In this document: positions 1-7,177 of the stretch, one piece after another
Layout: every line of letters starts with the position of its first letter
Numbering within the stretch: position 1 is the stretch's first letter
Origin: JADJAH01 sp964615795
Lineage (GTDB): Bacteria > Bacteroidota > Ignavibacteria > Tepidaquicellales > Tepidaquicellaceae
Assembly (NCBI GenBank): GCA_964615795.1
Contig: CAZTQR010000030.1
Span: 1-37,082, forward strand
Reading direction: 5' to 3'
DNA: 37,082 bases
Notes under the pieces: model-generated
Seen by the model: only the letters and a program-made list of their open reading frames with translations
The model's database searches: none
Told to the model about the DNA's origin: nothing
Translations under genes and position numbers: made by a program

Positions 1-217
1 ATTCCAATTCAATAGACTTATCGAAGCAACAACAATGGGATTTGAGACAACCTCTACTGCGGGGGGGGGGGACGGGGGTGGGTCTTACGGTGCAAAATTG
101 CGCGAGACTGCATTATGCAGCATTCCAAGGGATATTGTGAACTGCGGAATTCAAACTGGTGACAAACTTAATCAACTGTATCCCGAATTTCAAAACTTCT
201 CAATGATCTATTTCTGA
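1..217. other. Left-edge stretch with no convincing gene
   Basis: I see no recognisable gene here. A 60-codon open frame from 35 to 217 is opened by a glycine-rich stretch that simply translates the G-tract at 61-81, and the remainder resembles no family I know. The frame ends with TGA immediately before the ATG at 218, so it could be the 3' end of a gene starting outside the window, but nothing supports that positively. The G-tract (11 G, then AC, 5 G, T, 3 G) may be a real homopolymer or a sequencing artefact. Confidence 0.3.
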
Positions 218-580
218 ATGAAGTATAAGGTCTTAGGGTTATTAACTTGTTTTTGCATTATTTCAACCGGCACAAGTGTCGCTCAGTTTAAGTCACTATA
301 CGATTCAAAGTACAAGAAATTTAATATTGGATATGAATTAGATATCCCGGCTAATCAACAAATTCAAATTATTCTTTACAATCAGGACTCTTCGTTCCAA
401 ACATCTTTATTGGATACGACTTTCAAAAAGAATCAAAAAGTTATTATGATATTTCGTGACCTTATTGATTCAGAAAAAGAAAATTTCATAGATTACTTCA
501 TAATCACGATCCCAAAAGTTAACTCCGGAATATATTATATGCAGATGATAATTAGAGAAAAATTTCTCTTAACGAAATGA
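218..580 (+). CDS. Small secreted protein, possible stand-alone sorting-domain-like fold
   Basis: This encodes 120 residues. Residues 1-22 form a Sec-type signal peptide: Lys at positions 2 and 4, a hydrophobic core around LLTCFCIIS, and a likely cut after SVAQ. The mature part is about 98 residues of alternating beta-prone segments. The order 'IGYELDIP', 'IQIILYNQDSS', 'SLLDTTF' and the terminal 'SGIYYMQM ... LLTK' resembles the layout of type IX secretion C-terminal sorting domains (Y-x-L-P, I-Y-N-x-x-G, L, then S-G-I-Y-F and a terminal TKK). The usual Gly after the second strand and the terminal Lys pair are not conserved, so this similarity is inference. No neighbour helps, because the flanks are decayed DNA. 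The ATG directly follows an upstream TGA. It could equally be an unrelated lipocalin-like or orphan protein. Confidence 0.5.
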   Translation: MKYKVLGLLTCFCIISTGTSVAQFKSLYDSKYKKFNIGYELDIPANQQIQIILYNQDSSFQTSLLDTTFKKNQKVIMIFRDLIDSEKENFIDYFIITIPKVNSGIYYMQMIIREKFLLTK

Positions 581-719
581 GTTTTCCGTGCTCCTTCCCA
601 ACCACGACGCACCGTGCGAGAACATATCGTTCCCGCCTGCCCTCTCTTACTATCCATCCGTTCAAATCAACACTAAAATGAACTTTGTTCGATCTTCTGC
701 TTGTCTGTATGATCAGTAA

Positions 720-776
720 TGTCCATACAAGTCCACCGCCTGTTGTCTTGTAAACATATCCCTGAGGATATACTCA
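720..776 (-). pseudogene. Possible remnant of a secreted repeat protein (VYKTT-type)
   Basis: Read on the minus strand from 761 down to 720, one frame gives GYVYKTTGGGLVWT, which resembles the 'G-x-V-Y-K-T-T-D-G-G-x-T-W' unit of Asp-box/YCF48-like repeats common in secreted FCB-group proteins. The frame is closed by a stop a few codons upstream, and the downstream continuation shows no further repeat. If real it is a tiny fossil next to the transposase remnant. Fourteen residues are too few to exclude chance. Confidence 0.2.
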
Positions 777-915
777 TCCAAAAATCCAGCCAGTTCCCTA
801 TTTGCGGAATGAATGAATTTGCAGAATTGAATTGAACTGGCATTGCATTCCAATTCGCCCCTCCCCCCATTTGTTGTTCTCACCGATGCGCCTGAACCGG
901 AGCAAGAGCAAAAGC

Positions 916-1112
916 ATGACATCGGAATGGTGCATGCAGACGGTTGAAGAAGCAATAAATAAACACGGGCACCCGGAGATCATCAACTCAGATCAGGGCT
1001 CGCAGTTTACAAACAAAACTTGTACGAATCCCTGAGCTACAAGACGCAAAAAGAGGTTTGCAGCACAGCGCATAAATTGAAAGACCGGAAAAGGAAAGGA
1101 CAAATATCATGA
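916..1112 (+). pseudogene. IS3-family transposase (OrfB) remnant, internally deleted
   Basis: Codons from 916 read through 'TVEEAINKHGHPEII' into 'NSDQGSQFTNK'. This is the segment of the IS3/IS150 integrase core that carries the second catalytic Asp of the DDE triad (Asp of D-Q-G-S-Q-F). The frame then hits TGA at 1033. In another frame, from 1020 to 1112, the sequence resumes as 'LYESLSYKTQKEV' and ends at TGA 1110-1112, matching the extreme C-terminus of the same family (E-S-L-G-Y-K-T-P-x-E-V). The roughly 40-50 residues that normally lie between, including the catalytic Glu, are missing, and so is everything upstream of 916. The element cannot be active. No matching terminal inverted repeats were found. 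Confidence 0.7.
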
Positions 1113-1355
1113 AGATCAAGAACAAGCCCAACTTAACTCAAGTCAAGATTGGTCCTGAAAAGGGGGTGCAGCACACTCACAGGCCCGCCTGCAGAGATTA
1201 TACAAGATTTGCTAACTGTGGGCAGGCACTACATTGCTTTGGACTGTTCAATGGATTGCGCAGAAGTATCAAGTATGCGTGATTCGGGCAAGTAAGCCGG
1301 TCGTAAGGATGCTTCGGCCTGATACTCGTTCTGTTACGAATTGCAGACGTCGGTA
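1113..1355. other. Non-coding stretch between the IS remnant and the repeat array
   Basis: No supported gene. The segment from about 1131 to 1170, just beyond the transposase stop, could contain the right end of the IS element, but no partner inverted repeat is visible on the left. Short open frames here have no recognisable motifs. The sequence passes directly into the 21-bp repeat array. Confidence 0.3.
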
Positions 1356-1728
1356 ACGCTCTGCTAAAGACCTCGGACGCTCTGTTTAGGACTCCGGACG
1401 CTCTGTTTAGGACTCCGGACGCTCTGTTTAGGACTCCGGACGCACTGCTAAAGAGTTCGGACGCTCTGCTAAAGAGTTTGGGCGCTATGCTAAAGTGTCC
1501 GGAAGTTCAGGAAATGAGTCCCGACGTTCAGCAAATGACTTCGGNNNNNNNNNNNNNNNNNNNNNNNNNNNNNNNNNNNNNNNNNNNNNNNNNNNNNNNN
1601 NNNNNNNNNNNNNNNNNNNNNNNNNNNNNNNNNNNNNNNNNNNNACGCTTAGCAAAAGACTTCAGACGCTTAGCAAAAGACTTCAGACGCTTAGCAAAAG
1701 ACTTCAGACGCTTAGCAAAACTGCCCGA
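1356..1728. repeat. 21-bp tandem repeat (minisatellite), at least 13 units
   Basis: Nine contiguous 21-bp units begin at 1356, 1377, 1398, 1419, 1440, 1461, 1482, 1503 and 1524. After a 100-N gap four more begin at 1645, 1666, 1687 and 1708. Units at 1377, 1398 and 1419 are identical (acgctctgtttaggactccg plus g), and units at 1645, 1666 and 1687 are identical to each other but belong to another subtype (acgcttagcaaaagacttca plus g). The units between are intermediate variants. Because 21 is divisible by three, two frames stay open in the right half (RLAKDFR or TLSKRLQ repeats), but the left subtype carries TAG in the frame that reads RLAKDFR, so coding is unlikely. Total copy number is unknown. 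Confidence 0.9.
1545..1644. other. Assembly gap (100 N)
   Basis: A run of exactly 100 N inside the 21-bp array, the conventional size for a scaffold gap of unknown length. Units on the two sides belong to different subtypes, so an unknown number of units is missing. Confidence 0.98.
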
Positions 1729-1864
1729 AATCCCTCAGACAGAGCCAAATGCATTTTTCAGAGCACCGGACCAAGAAACTGTTGCCCCGGCTTTGAAGAT
1801 CTTTACCGGAAGACCATTAAGTCACGAATGAGCAAGTAATTCCACTTATAGTACCAAATTTAGT

Positions 1865-2330
1865 AATATGCACTGCAGATCCTATTCATTCGTGTATTCG
1901 TGGCAATTGCCCTTAGCTCAGAATCTTAGCTACAAATGCACGAATAACTTCTACCATAGCACCGATTTGAGCCGAATGCACTACGGATCCTGTTCATTCG
2001 TGTATTCGTGGCAAATGCTTTTNNNNNNNNNNNNNNNNNNNNNNNNNNNNNNNNNNNNNNNNNNNNNNNNNNNNNNNNNNNNNNNNNNNNNNNNNNNNNN
2101 NNNNNNNNNNNNNNNNNNNNNNTGTACCGATATGAGCCGAATGCACTACGGATCCTGTTCATTCGTGTATTCGTGGCAAATGCTTTTCCACATGCTTGAT
2201 CTTTTAGCCACGAATGCACGAATAACTACTTCTTTTGTACCGATATGAGCCGAATGCACTACGGATCCTGTTCATTCGTGTATTCGTGGCTAATGCTCTT
2301 AACAGCAGAAGCTTAGACACGAATGAATTT
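1865..2330. repeat. Array of ~108-113-bp units containing long inverted repeats
   Basis: Four copies are seen, anchored by the block gccgaatgcactacggatcc or variants near 1866, 1971, 2136 and 2249. The spacing is 113 bp for the last pair and about 108 bp for the first. Each copy has a left arm ATTCGTGTATTCGTGGC (1888-1904, 1996-2012, 2161-2177, 2274-2290). In the complete third unit this faces a right arm GCCACGAATGCACGAAT (2207-2223), a 17-bp stem with one mismatch and a 29-nt loop. The first unit has a more decayed right arm (about 1929-1945) and the last only a partial one (about 2315-2328). The frames are open mainly because of the Ns and show no protein motif. It is probably a family of non-coding palindromic elements arranged in tandem. 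Confidence 0.85.
2023..2122. other. Assembly gap (100 N)
   Basis: A second run of exactly 100 N, lying within the palindromic-unit array between its second and third visible copies. The left flank ends inside a unit and the right flank begins inside another, so the number of missing units cannot be inferred. Confidence 0.98.
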
Positions 2331-2434
2331 GAAGCGCATTTTCTGTACGTAACATCACATCGGGCCAAAATGACATTTCCAAAGAGTTACGGCATCTGAC
2401 CGCAAATCTTGCGTCATTTGTTGCAACTTCCTGA

Positions 2435-2442
2435 TATATTGC
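2435..2442 (+). promoter_or_regulatory. Promoter-like -10 box upstream of the CBS gene
   Basis: TATATTGC lies 32 bp before the ATG at 2475. The same octamer occurs before the aminotransferase gene (15593) and ffs (22385). A TTG about 20 bp upstream could serve as the -35 region. Prediction from recurrence only. Confidence 0.35.
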
Positions 2443-2463
2443 ATATTTTGGAAAAAATTTTCG

Positions 2464-2468
2464 GGAGG
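2464..2468 (+). promoter_or_regulatory. Shine-Dalgarno site deciding the CBS gene start
   Basis: GGAGG lies 6 nt before the ATG at 2475. It favours that codon over the in-frame ATG at 2409, which has no such site and would add 22 residues unlike the family. Confidence 0.7.
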
Positions 2469-2474
2469 ATTGAC

Positions 2475-2912
2475 ATGAAAACCCTTAAAGAACTCCTCGG
2501 AGACAAGCCCCTTCATTTTGTAAGAACCGGCATGAGCATTCTTGATGTGGCAAAGTTCATGGGACTGCATAATATCGGAGCAGTGCCTGTACTTGAACAG
2601 TCAGACAAACTCACGCTGAAAGGAATATTCTCTGAACGCGATCTGCTGAGGAGATGCATCGCAAAGGACCTCGACCTCATGTCAACGCCTGTCGAAACTG
2701 TAATGACGGGTAGGGTCATACTCGTTGAATCAACCGATACTCCCGAATATGCTCTTCAGATAATGAAACAGGAAAAGATAAGGCATATTCCCGTACGTGA
2801 GGGAAATGACCTCATAGGTATGGTATCTATGAGAGACCTGATGCTTTACGATATGAATCTTAAGGATGAGAAGATAGAACTTCTGAATTCTTACATTCAG
2901 TACAACGGCTGA
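2475..2912 (+). CDS. CBS-domain pair protein
   Basis: The product is 145 residues and consists almost entirely of two CBS domains. The first spans about residues 8-70 and ends in 'GIFSERDLLRRC'. The second spans about 76-135 and ends in 'GMVSMRDLMLYD'. The G-[IM]-[FV]-S-x-R-D-L signature at the end of each repeat is the classic adenosine-nucleotide-binding feature of the family, and 'IRHIPV' is the usual central strand of the second repeat. Stand-alone CBS pairs usually bind AMP, ATP, NAD or SAM and regulate other proteins; the ligand and partner here are unknown. There is no signal peptide or membrane segment, so it is cytoplasmic. The start at 2475 is set by a strong Shine-Dalgarno site. 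A terminator follows, so it is probably monocistronic. Confidence 0.9.
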   Translation: MKTLKELLGDKPLHFVRTGMSILDVAKFMGLHNIGAVPVLEQSDKLTLKGIFSERDLLRRCIAKDLDLMSTPVETVMTGRVILVESTDTPEYALQIMKQEKIRHIPVREGNDLIGMVSMRDLMLYDMNLKDEKIELLNSYIQYNG

Positions 2913-2951
2913 TTCCCCGGAATTCTTTTTATTCAACCACAGGAACTTAAC

Positions 2952-2991
2952 GGAAGTCTGTCCCGGTTTTGTGCCCGGAGACTTTCCTTTT
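2952..2991 (+). terminator. Intrinsic terminator after the CBS gene
   Basis: The left arm GGAAGTCT (2952-2959) pairs with AGACTTTCC (2979-2987) across a single bulge, with an inner CCGG/CCGG helix, followed by TTTT at 2988-2991. It sits 40 bp after the CBS stop and before the AAA+ gene, consistent with separate transcription of the two. Confidence 0.6.
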
Positions 2992-3032
2992 GTCTCCATA
3001 ATCAATTAATCCAATAATCCGAATCCTGCAAT

Positions 3033-4553
3033 TTGAATACAGATCTGACAAAACTAAAGACCCTTGGCCGGCTCAAAAGCTCCGGATACAAAGTCCGCCC
3101 GGTCAAAGACGAGATACGAAGCAACCTGATTGAAAGGATCAGAAACAAGAGCACTCTGTTTGACGGCATCATAGGTTACGAAAATACCGTGATCCCGTCA
3201 GTCATCAACTCGCTTCTTGCACGGCATGACCTCCTTCTCCTCGGGCTCCGCGGCCAGGCAAAAACCAAGCTCGCCCGGCTGCTGCCGGAATTGCTTGACG
3301 AATATGTTCCGATTGTAAAAGGTTCTGAGATCAATGACAATCCTTTCATGCCAATTTCAAAGTTTGCCGTGGACATGATAAATGAAAAAGGTGACGAAAC
3401 CGAAATTGAATGGATTGCAAGAGACCAGCGCTACAGCGAGAAACTTGCTACGCCGGATGTCAACATAGCCGACCTTATCGGTGACATTGATCCGATCAAG
3501 GCGGCAAATCAAAGACTGCATTACTCTCATGAAGGCGCAATTCACTTCGGAATCATTCCGAGGACCAATCGCGGAATCTTTGTGATAAACGAACTCCCCG
3601 ATCTTCAGCCGCGTATTCAGGTGGGACTGCTTAACATCATGCAGGAAAAGGATATACAGATCAGAGGATTCAATATCAGGATCCCGCTTGACATACTTAT
3701 GGTATTCACGGCAAATCCTGAAGATTATACTAACCGCGGAAACATCATCACTCCCCTCAAAGACAGGATTGATTCTCAGATCATCACACATTATCCGAAA
3801 GAGCTGGATCACGGAATTCGGATCACGGAAGAATATTCCTGGACAAACCGTGACAATAAACTGAAGGTCTCCATACCTTATTACTTCCGTGAGATCATTG
3901 AGATGACAGCAATGCAGGCGCGCGTGAGCGAGTTCGTTGATCAGAAGTCGGGAGTCAGCGCCCGTCTCACAATTTCATCTATGGAAAATCTCATCAGTAA
4001 TTCTGAAAGGCGTGCCATAATGAACGGTGAAGATTTTATCATGCCGAGGATGTGCGATATCCTTTCGATCCTTCCGGGAATCACAGGCAAGGTTGAGCTT
4101 GTTTTCGAAGGCGAGCAGGAAGGCTCGGTAAAGGTTGCAAAGGCCCTGATCTCAAAATCGGTCAAAGAGATCTTCAGAAAATACTTCCCGGACCCGCTTT
4201 CAAAAAAGAAGAAGGGCGCGCAGGAAAAGGAGAACCGCGATCCTTACTCTTCCATTATTGACTGGTTTCAGTTCGGAGGCAAAGTCAATATAAAGGATGA
4301 CATGCCTTTCAGCGAATACCTGAAGGAACTCCGCAAAGTGGAAGGCCTTGAGGATTTCGTGAAGAAGTTTCCGCAATACTATGAAAGCGAATTCGAGCTT
4401 GCATCGCTGATGGAATTTGTACTTGACGGACTGCATCAGAATTCAAAGATCGCAAAGGACGAGATCGAATCGACAGTCATGTACAAGGACCTTGTCGGAA
4501 GCATGCTTTCAGGAGAGAGCTTCGGAGGTTATGAGGATGAGTATTACCGCTGA
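3033..4553 (+). CDS. AAA+ ATPase of the magnesium-chelatase (BchI)/MoxR type
   Basis: The product is 506 residues. The Walker A motif is GLRGQAKT (residues 71-78) and Walker B is GIFVINELPD (181-190, catalytic Glu187). The block 'TANPEDYTNRG' followed by 'TPLKDRIDSQI' (227-250) corresponds to sensor 1 and the arginine-finger region. This arrangement is typical of a conserved uncharacterised AAA+ family usually annotated as 'magnesium chelatase' or sigma-54-interacting ATPase. The lid and a C-terminal helical region extend to the end. The start must be TTG at 3033, because the next Met is residue 106, beyond Walker A. Relatives often work with a VWA-domain protein as chaperone-like remodelers, but none is encoded here and there are no chlorophyll genes, so true Mg-chelatase function is unlikely. 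It precedes lptD by 86 bp on the same strand. Confidence 0.85.
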   Translation: MNTDLTKLKTLGRLKSSGYKVRPVKDEIRSNLIERIRNKSTLFDGIIGYENTVIPSVINSLLARHDLLLLGLRGQAKTKLARLLPELLDEYVPIVKGSEINDNPFMPISKFAVDMINEKGDETEIEWIARDQRYSEKLATPDVNIADLIGDIDPIKAANQRLHYSHEGAIHFGIIPRTNRGIFVINELPDLQPRIQVGLLNIMQEKDIQIRGFNIRIPLDILMVFTANPEDYTNRGNIITPLKDRIDSQIITHYPKELDHGIRITEEYSWTNRDNKLKVSIPYYFREIIEMTAMQARVSEFVDQKSGVSARLTISSMENLISNSERRAIMNGEDFIMPRMCDILSILPGITGKVELVFEGEQEGSVKVAKALISKSVKEIFRKYFPDPLSKKKKGAQEKENRDPYSSIIDWFQFGGKVNIKDDMPFSEYLKELRKVEGLEDFVKKFPQYYESEFELASLMEFVLDGLHQNSKIAKDEIESTVMYKDLVGSMLSGESFGGYEDEYYR

Positions 4554-4639
4554 ACCGGCTTTAACCGCAAGCCTTGGCAGAGCCCGGACCTGCTGATAAC
4601 TTCATTTCATTAGTGTTCTGATTTGCGTAAAATATTTTC

Positions 4640-7177
4640 GTGATCAGACTCTTGCTTTCATTAACAGCGTTTCTTGCCGCCGCAACGGCTCACTCTCAGA
4701 TCATCAGAGATACCTCAGGAAACGCTTTCACGGATTCGGCAATTGTAACTACAGGCAGGGTTCAGCCTGACACTTCATTTTCGCCGCGGGACGGCGTTGA
4801 GGATGTAATAATTTATGAAGCGAAAGATTCTCTTATCTATGATCTTACGGATAAGAAGGTCTTTCTCTACAATTCCGCCGTGCTCAGATACAAGGACCTG
4901 AAGCTTGAAGCGGGCACAATTGCCGTAGATCAGAAGACTGAAGTGCTTGAGGCATTCGGTATCCCGGATACTGCCGGGACCGGCAGACTCATTCAACAGC
5001 CGCTAATGTATCAGGGTGAGCAGAAGTATGAAGGCTCTCTTCTGCGCTATGATTTTAACACCCAGCAGGGAAGCGTTTCTATGGGATTCAGCGAAGCGGA
5101 GGTCGGCTACTACTTCGGTGATAAGATCAAAAAGATTGATCCGGAGGTGCTCTTTATCCGCAATGGAATTTACACAACCTCGGAAGACCGTGAAGATCCC
5201 GAGTATTATTTCCTCTCGCCTAAAATGAAAGTGATCCCGAACGACAAGGTCATCGCACAGTCCGTGTTCCTTTATATAGAAGGGGTGCCTGTCTTCTGGA
5301 TACCGTTCGGGGTCTTTCCGAACAGGACAGGAAGGTCATCGGGGATCATTACGCCGACATTCGGGGATGATGCAACATACGGTACATATATCTCAAGACT
5401 CGGATATTTCTGGGCGATCAATGACTACACTGATCTTGGAGTTACGGGAAGCTACTTTACAAGGGGCCGGCTGGATCTTTACGGCAGATTCCGCTATGCG
5501 CTGAAATACAGTTTCAACGGCGAGATTGGAGGCGCATTCTCAAGGATACGCCTCGGTGAATCTACCGATCTGAACGCGACGCAAAGCGATCAGTGGGGGC
5601 TTAACATACGCCACTTTCAGGAAGTGAATCCAACCACAAAGATCGATGCAAATCTCTCGTTTCTCAGCGGAAAAGAACTCATTAACAACTCGACCAATTC
5701 TCTTTCCGAACTCCTCCGGCAGAACGTGCTTTCAAACTTCACGCTTTCGAAGTACTGGGAAGGAACTCCGTTCTCCGCAAATGTGAATTACTACAGGGAT
5801 CAGAACCTTCAGACAAACGACATCTTTGAAAGATTGCCTCTTGTCAATCTTATCATGACACAGATCTTTCCTTTTGAATCGTCTTCGGCGGATTCAAGAA
5901 GCAGAAAGTTTTATGAAAGCTTCTTTGTGTCCTATTACGGAAGCCTGCTGAACAGAAGGATCCGGTCAACCTCGGCCGAGGGCAATGTTTATACGGATAT
6001 TCGTGCAGGAGTCAGGAACTTCGTTAACTTCGGTTTCTCCCCGCGCTTTGAGTTCATCACGCTTTCGCCGTTCTTCAATTACAACGAGATATGGTACAAC
6101 AAGTACATCACAAGGTCGGCAGAGACAGGATCAGTTATTACGAACGATGCAAAGGCAATAAAAGCGCTCAGGTATTTTGACATGGGAGTGAGCTTTTCCA
6201 CAAGGCTTGTAGGGATATTCACACCGAGGATACTCGGGATCACGGGCATCCGGCACACGCTTACTCCTGCGGTTACATATTCATACCGCCCCGACTTTTC
6301 TTCACTGGCGTGGGGATATTACAAAAGCTATACAGACACTTCAGGACGTGAAAACAAATATTCCATCTTCGAAAAGGAAGTGTTCGGAGGCGCACCCTCC
6401 GGGGAGCTTCAAAGCCTAACGTTCTCACTCGGAAATGTATTTGAAATGAAAACGCGCGTTAACGATTCCACCGAGAATAAATTCCAGCTTCTTAATTTTG
6501 ATGCGGGATTCAGCTACAACTTCGCCGCTGATTCGCTTAACTTCTCCGAAGTTCTGCTCTCTTACAGGACAAACATCGGAAGCCTGCTCAATATATCGGG
6601 CGGTGCGGGATTCAATCTCTACAAATTTGACCAGGCTTCGGGAACGCGCATCAACAGGTTTCTTGTGAATGAAGGCGAGGGGCTCGCGGACCTTACGAAT
6701 TTCTCTCTCAGTCTTTCCAGCACCTTTGCATTCGGGAGGGCATCAACCTCAAACACATTCTCTGACAGGACGGACACTCTCAGAACGATCGGAGATTATA
6801 AAGATGTATCAACCAGAAACCCCGATGAAGAGTACGGAGTGAACATACCGCTGAGCGGAGGCATCGCATACAATTATTCTGTTTCGAGATTCAATCCGCT
6901 TTTCCCGGTAAAATCATCAAACATCTCAGGCAATATTTCATTTGACCTTACGCGGAAATGGAGATTCGGAGTGTCAACAAGCTATGACCTGATAAACGGT
7001 TCGATTGCCGCACCGTATGTGACTGCATACAGAGACCTGAACTCATGGGAAATGAACTTCAACTGGTATCCGTCGGGAGTTTACAGGGGTTTCTCACTTG
7101 AGATAAGGATCAAGGCGCCGGAGCTCAGGGACATCAAAGTAACCAAGCAATCAAATCCGAGAGGAGTATTCAACTGA
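4640..7177 (+). CDS. lptD: LPS-assembly outer-membrane protein LptD (OstA/Imp)
   Basis: LptD inserts lipopolysaccharide into the outer leaflet of the outer membrane. The 845-residue product has a signal peptide (about residues 1-19, cut near AHSQ). An OstA-like periplasmic beta-jellyroll follows at about 40-215, with the repeated 'A-x-L-x-Y-x-D-L-x-L-E-A' type unit near residues 80-95. A long C-terminal beta-barrel of alternating aromatic strands fills the rest. The segment 'EGVPVFWIPFGVFPNRTGRSS' less its last residue is typical of the jellyroll-barrel junction. Length matches the family (about 750-900). The GTG start is preferred because the next Met lies deep inside the jellyroll. It overlaps dapF by one base (TGATG), so the two are translationally coupled. 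The other Lpt-related gene in the window is the permease at 21013, so the Lpt system is not clustered. Confidence 0.9.
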   Translation: MIRLLLSLTAFLAAATAHSQIIRDTSGNAFTDSAIVTTGRVQPDTSFSPRDGVEDVIIYEAKDSLIYDLTDKKVFLYNSAVLRYKDLKLEAGTIAVDQKTEVLEAFGIPDTAGTGRLIQQPLMYQGEQKYEGSLLRYDFNTQQGSVSMGFSEAEVGYYFGDKIKKIDPEVLFIRNGIYTTSEDREDPEYYFLSPKMKVIPNDKVIAQSVFLYIEGVPVFWIPFGVFPNRTGRSSGIITPTFGDDATYGTYISRLGYFWAINDYTDLGVTGSYFTRGRLDLYGRFRYALKYSFNGEIGGAFSRIRLGESTDLNATQSDQWGLNIRHFQEVNPTTKIDANLSFLSGKELINNSTNSLSELLRQNVLSNFTLSKYWEGTPFSANVNYYRDQNLQTNDIFERLPLVNLIMTQIFPFESSSADSRSRKFYESFFVSYYGSLLNRRIRSTSAEGNVYTDIRAGVRNFVNFGFSPRFEFITLSPFFNYNEIWYNKYITRSAETGSVITNDAKAIKALRYFDMGVSFSTRLVGIFTPRILGITGIRHTLTPAVTYSYRPDFSSLAWGYYKSYTDTSGRENKYSIFEKEVFGGAPSGELQSLTFSLGNVFEMKTRVNDSTENKFQLLNFDAGFSYNFAADSLNFSEVLLSYRTNIGSLLNISGGAGFNLYKFDQASGTRINRFLVNEGEGLADLTNFSLSLSSTFAFGRASTSNTFSDRTDTLRTIGDYKDVSTRNPDEEYGVNIPLSGGIAYNYSVSRFNPLFPVKSSNISGNISFDLTRKWRFGVSTSYDLINGSIAAPYVTAYRDLNSWEMNFNWYPSGVYRGFSLEIRIKAPELRDIKVTKQSNPRGVFN

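Noticed and set aside
1225..1299. Possible IS110-like N-terminus reading HYIALDCSMDCAEVS
   Set aside because: The resemblance is a few residues only, followed by a stop within nine codons, with no further transposase motifs.
1478..1831. Open frame across the 21-bp repeat giving RLAKDFR repeats
   Set aside because: It is held open by 100 N and by the repeat's multiple-of-three period. The left half has stops in the corresponding frame and there is no start context.
1868..2248. Open frames on both strands across the palindromic array
   Set aside because: Both depend on the N run and mirror each other because of the inverted repeats; no protein signature.
1356..2330. CRISPR array
   Set aside because: The 21-bp units are contiguous without spacers, the 110-bp units differ in size from CRISPR repeats and have no unique spacers, and there are no cas genes.
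4633..4640. TATTTTCG box directly before lptD
   Set aside because: It overlaps the GTG start codon, so a promoter there could not produce an lptD mRNA with that start; signal-peptide evidence supports the start.
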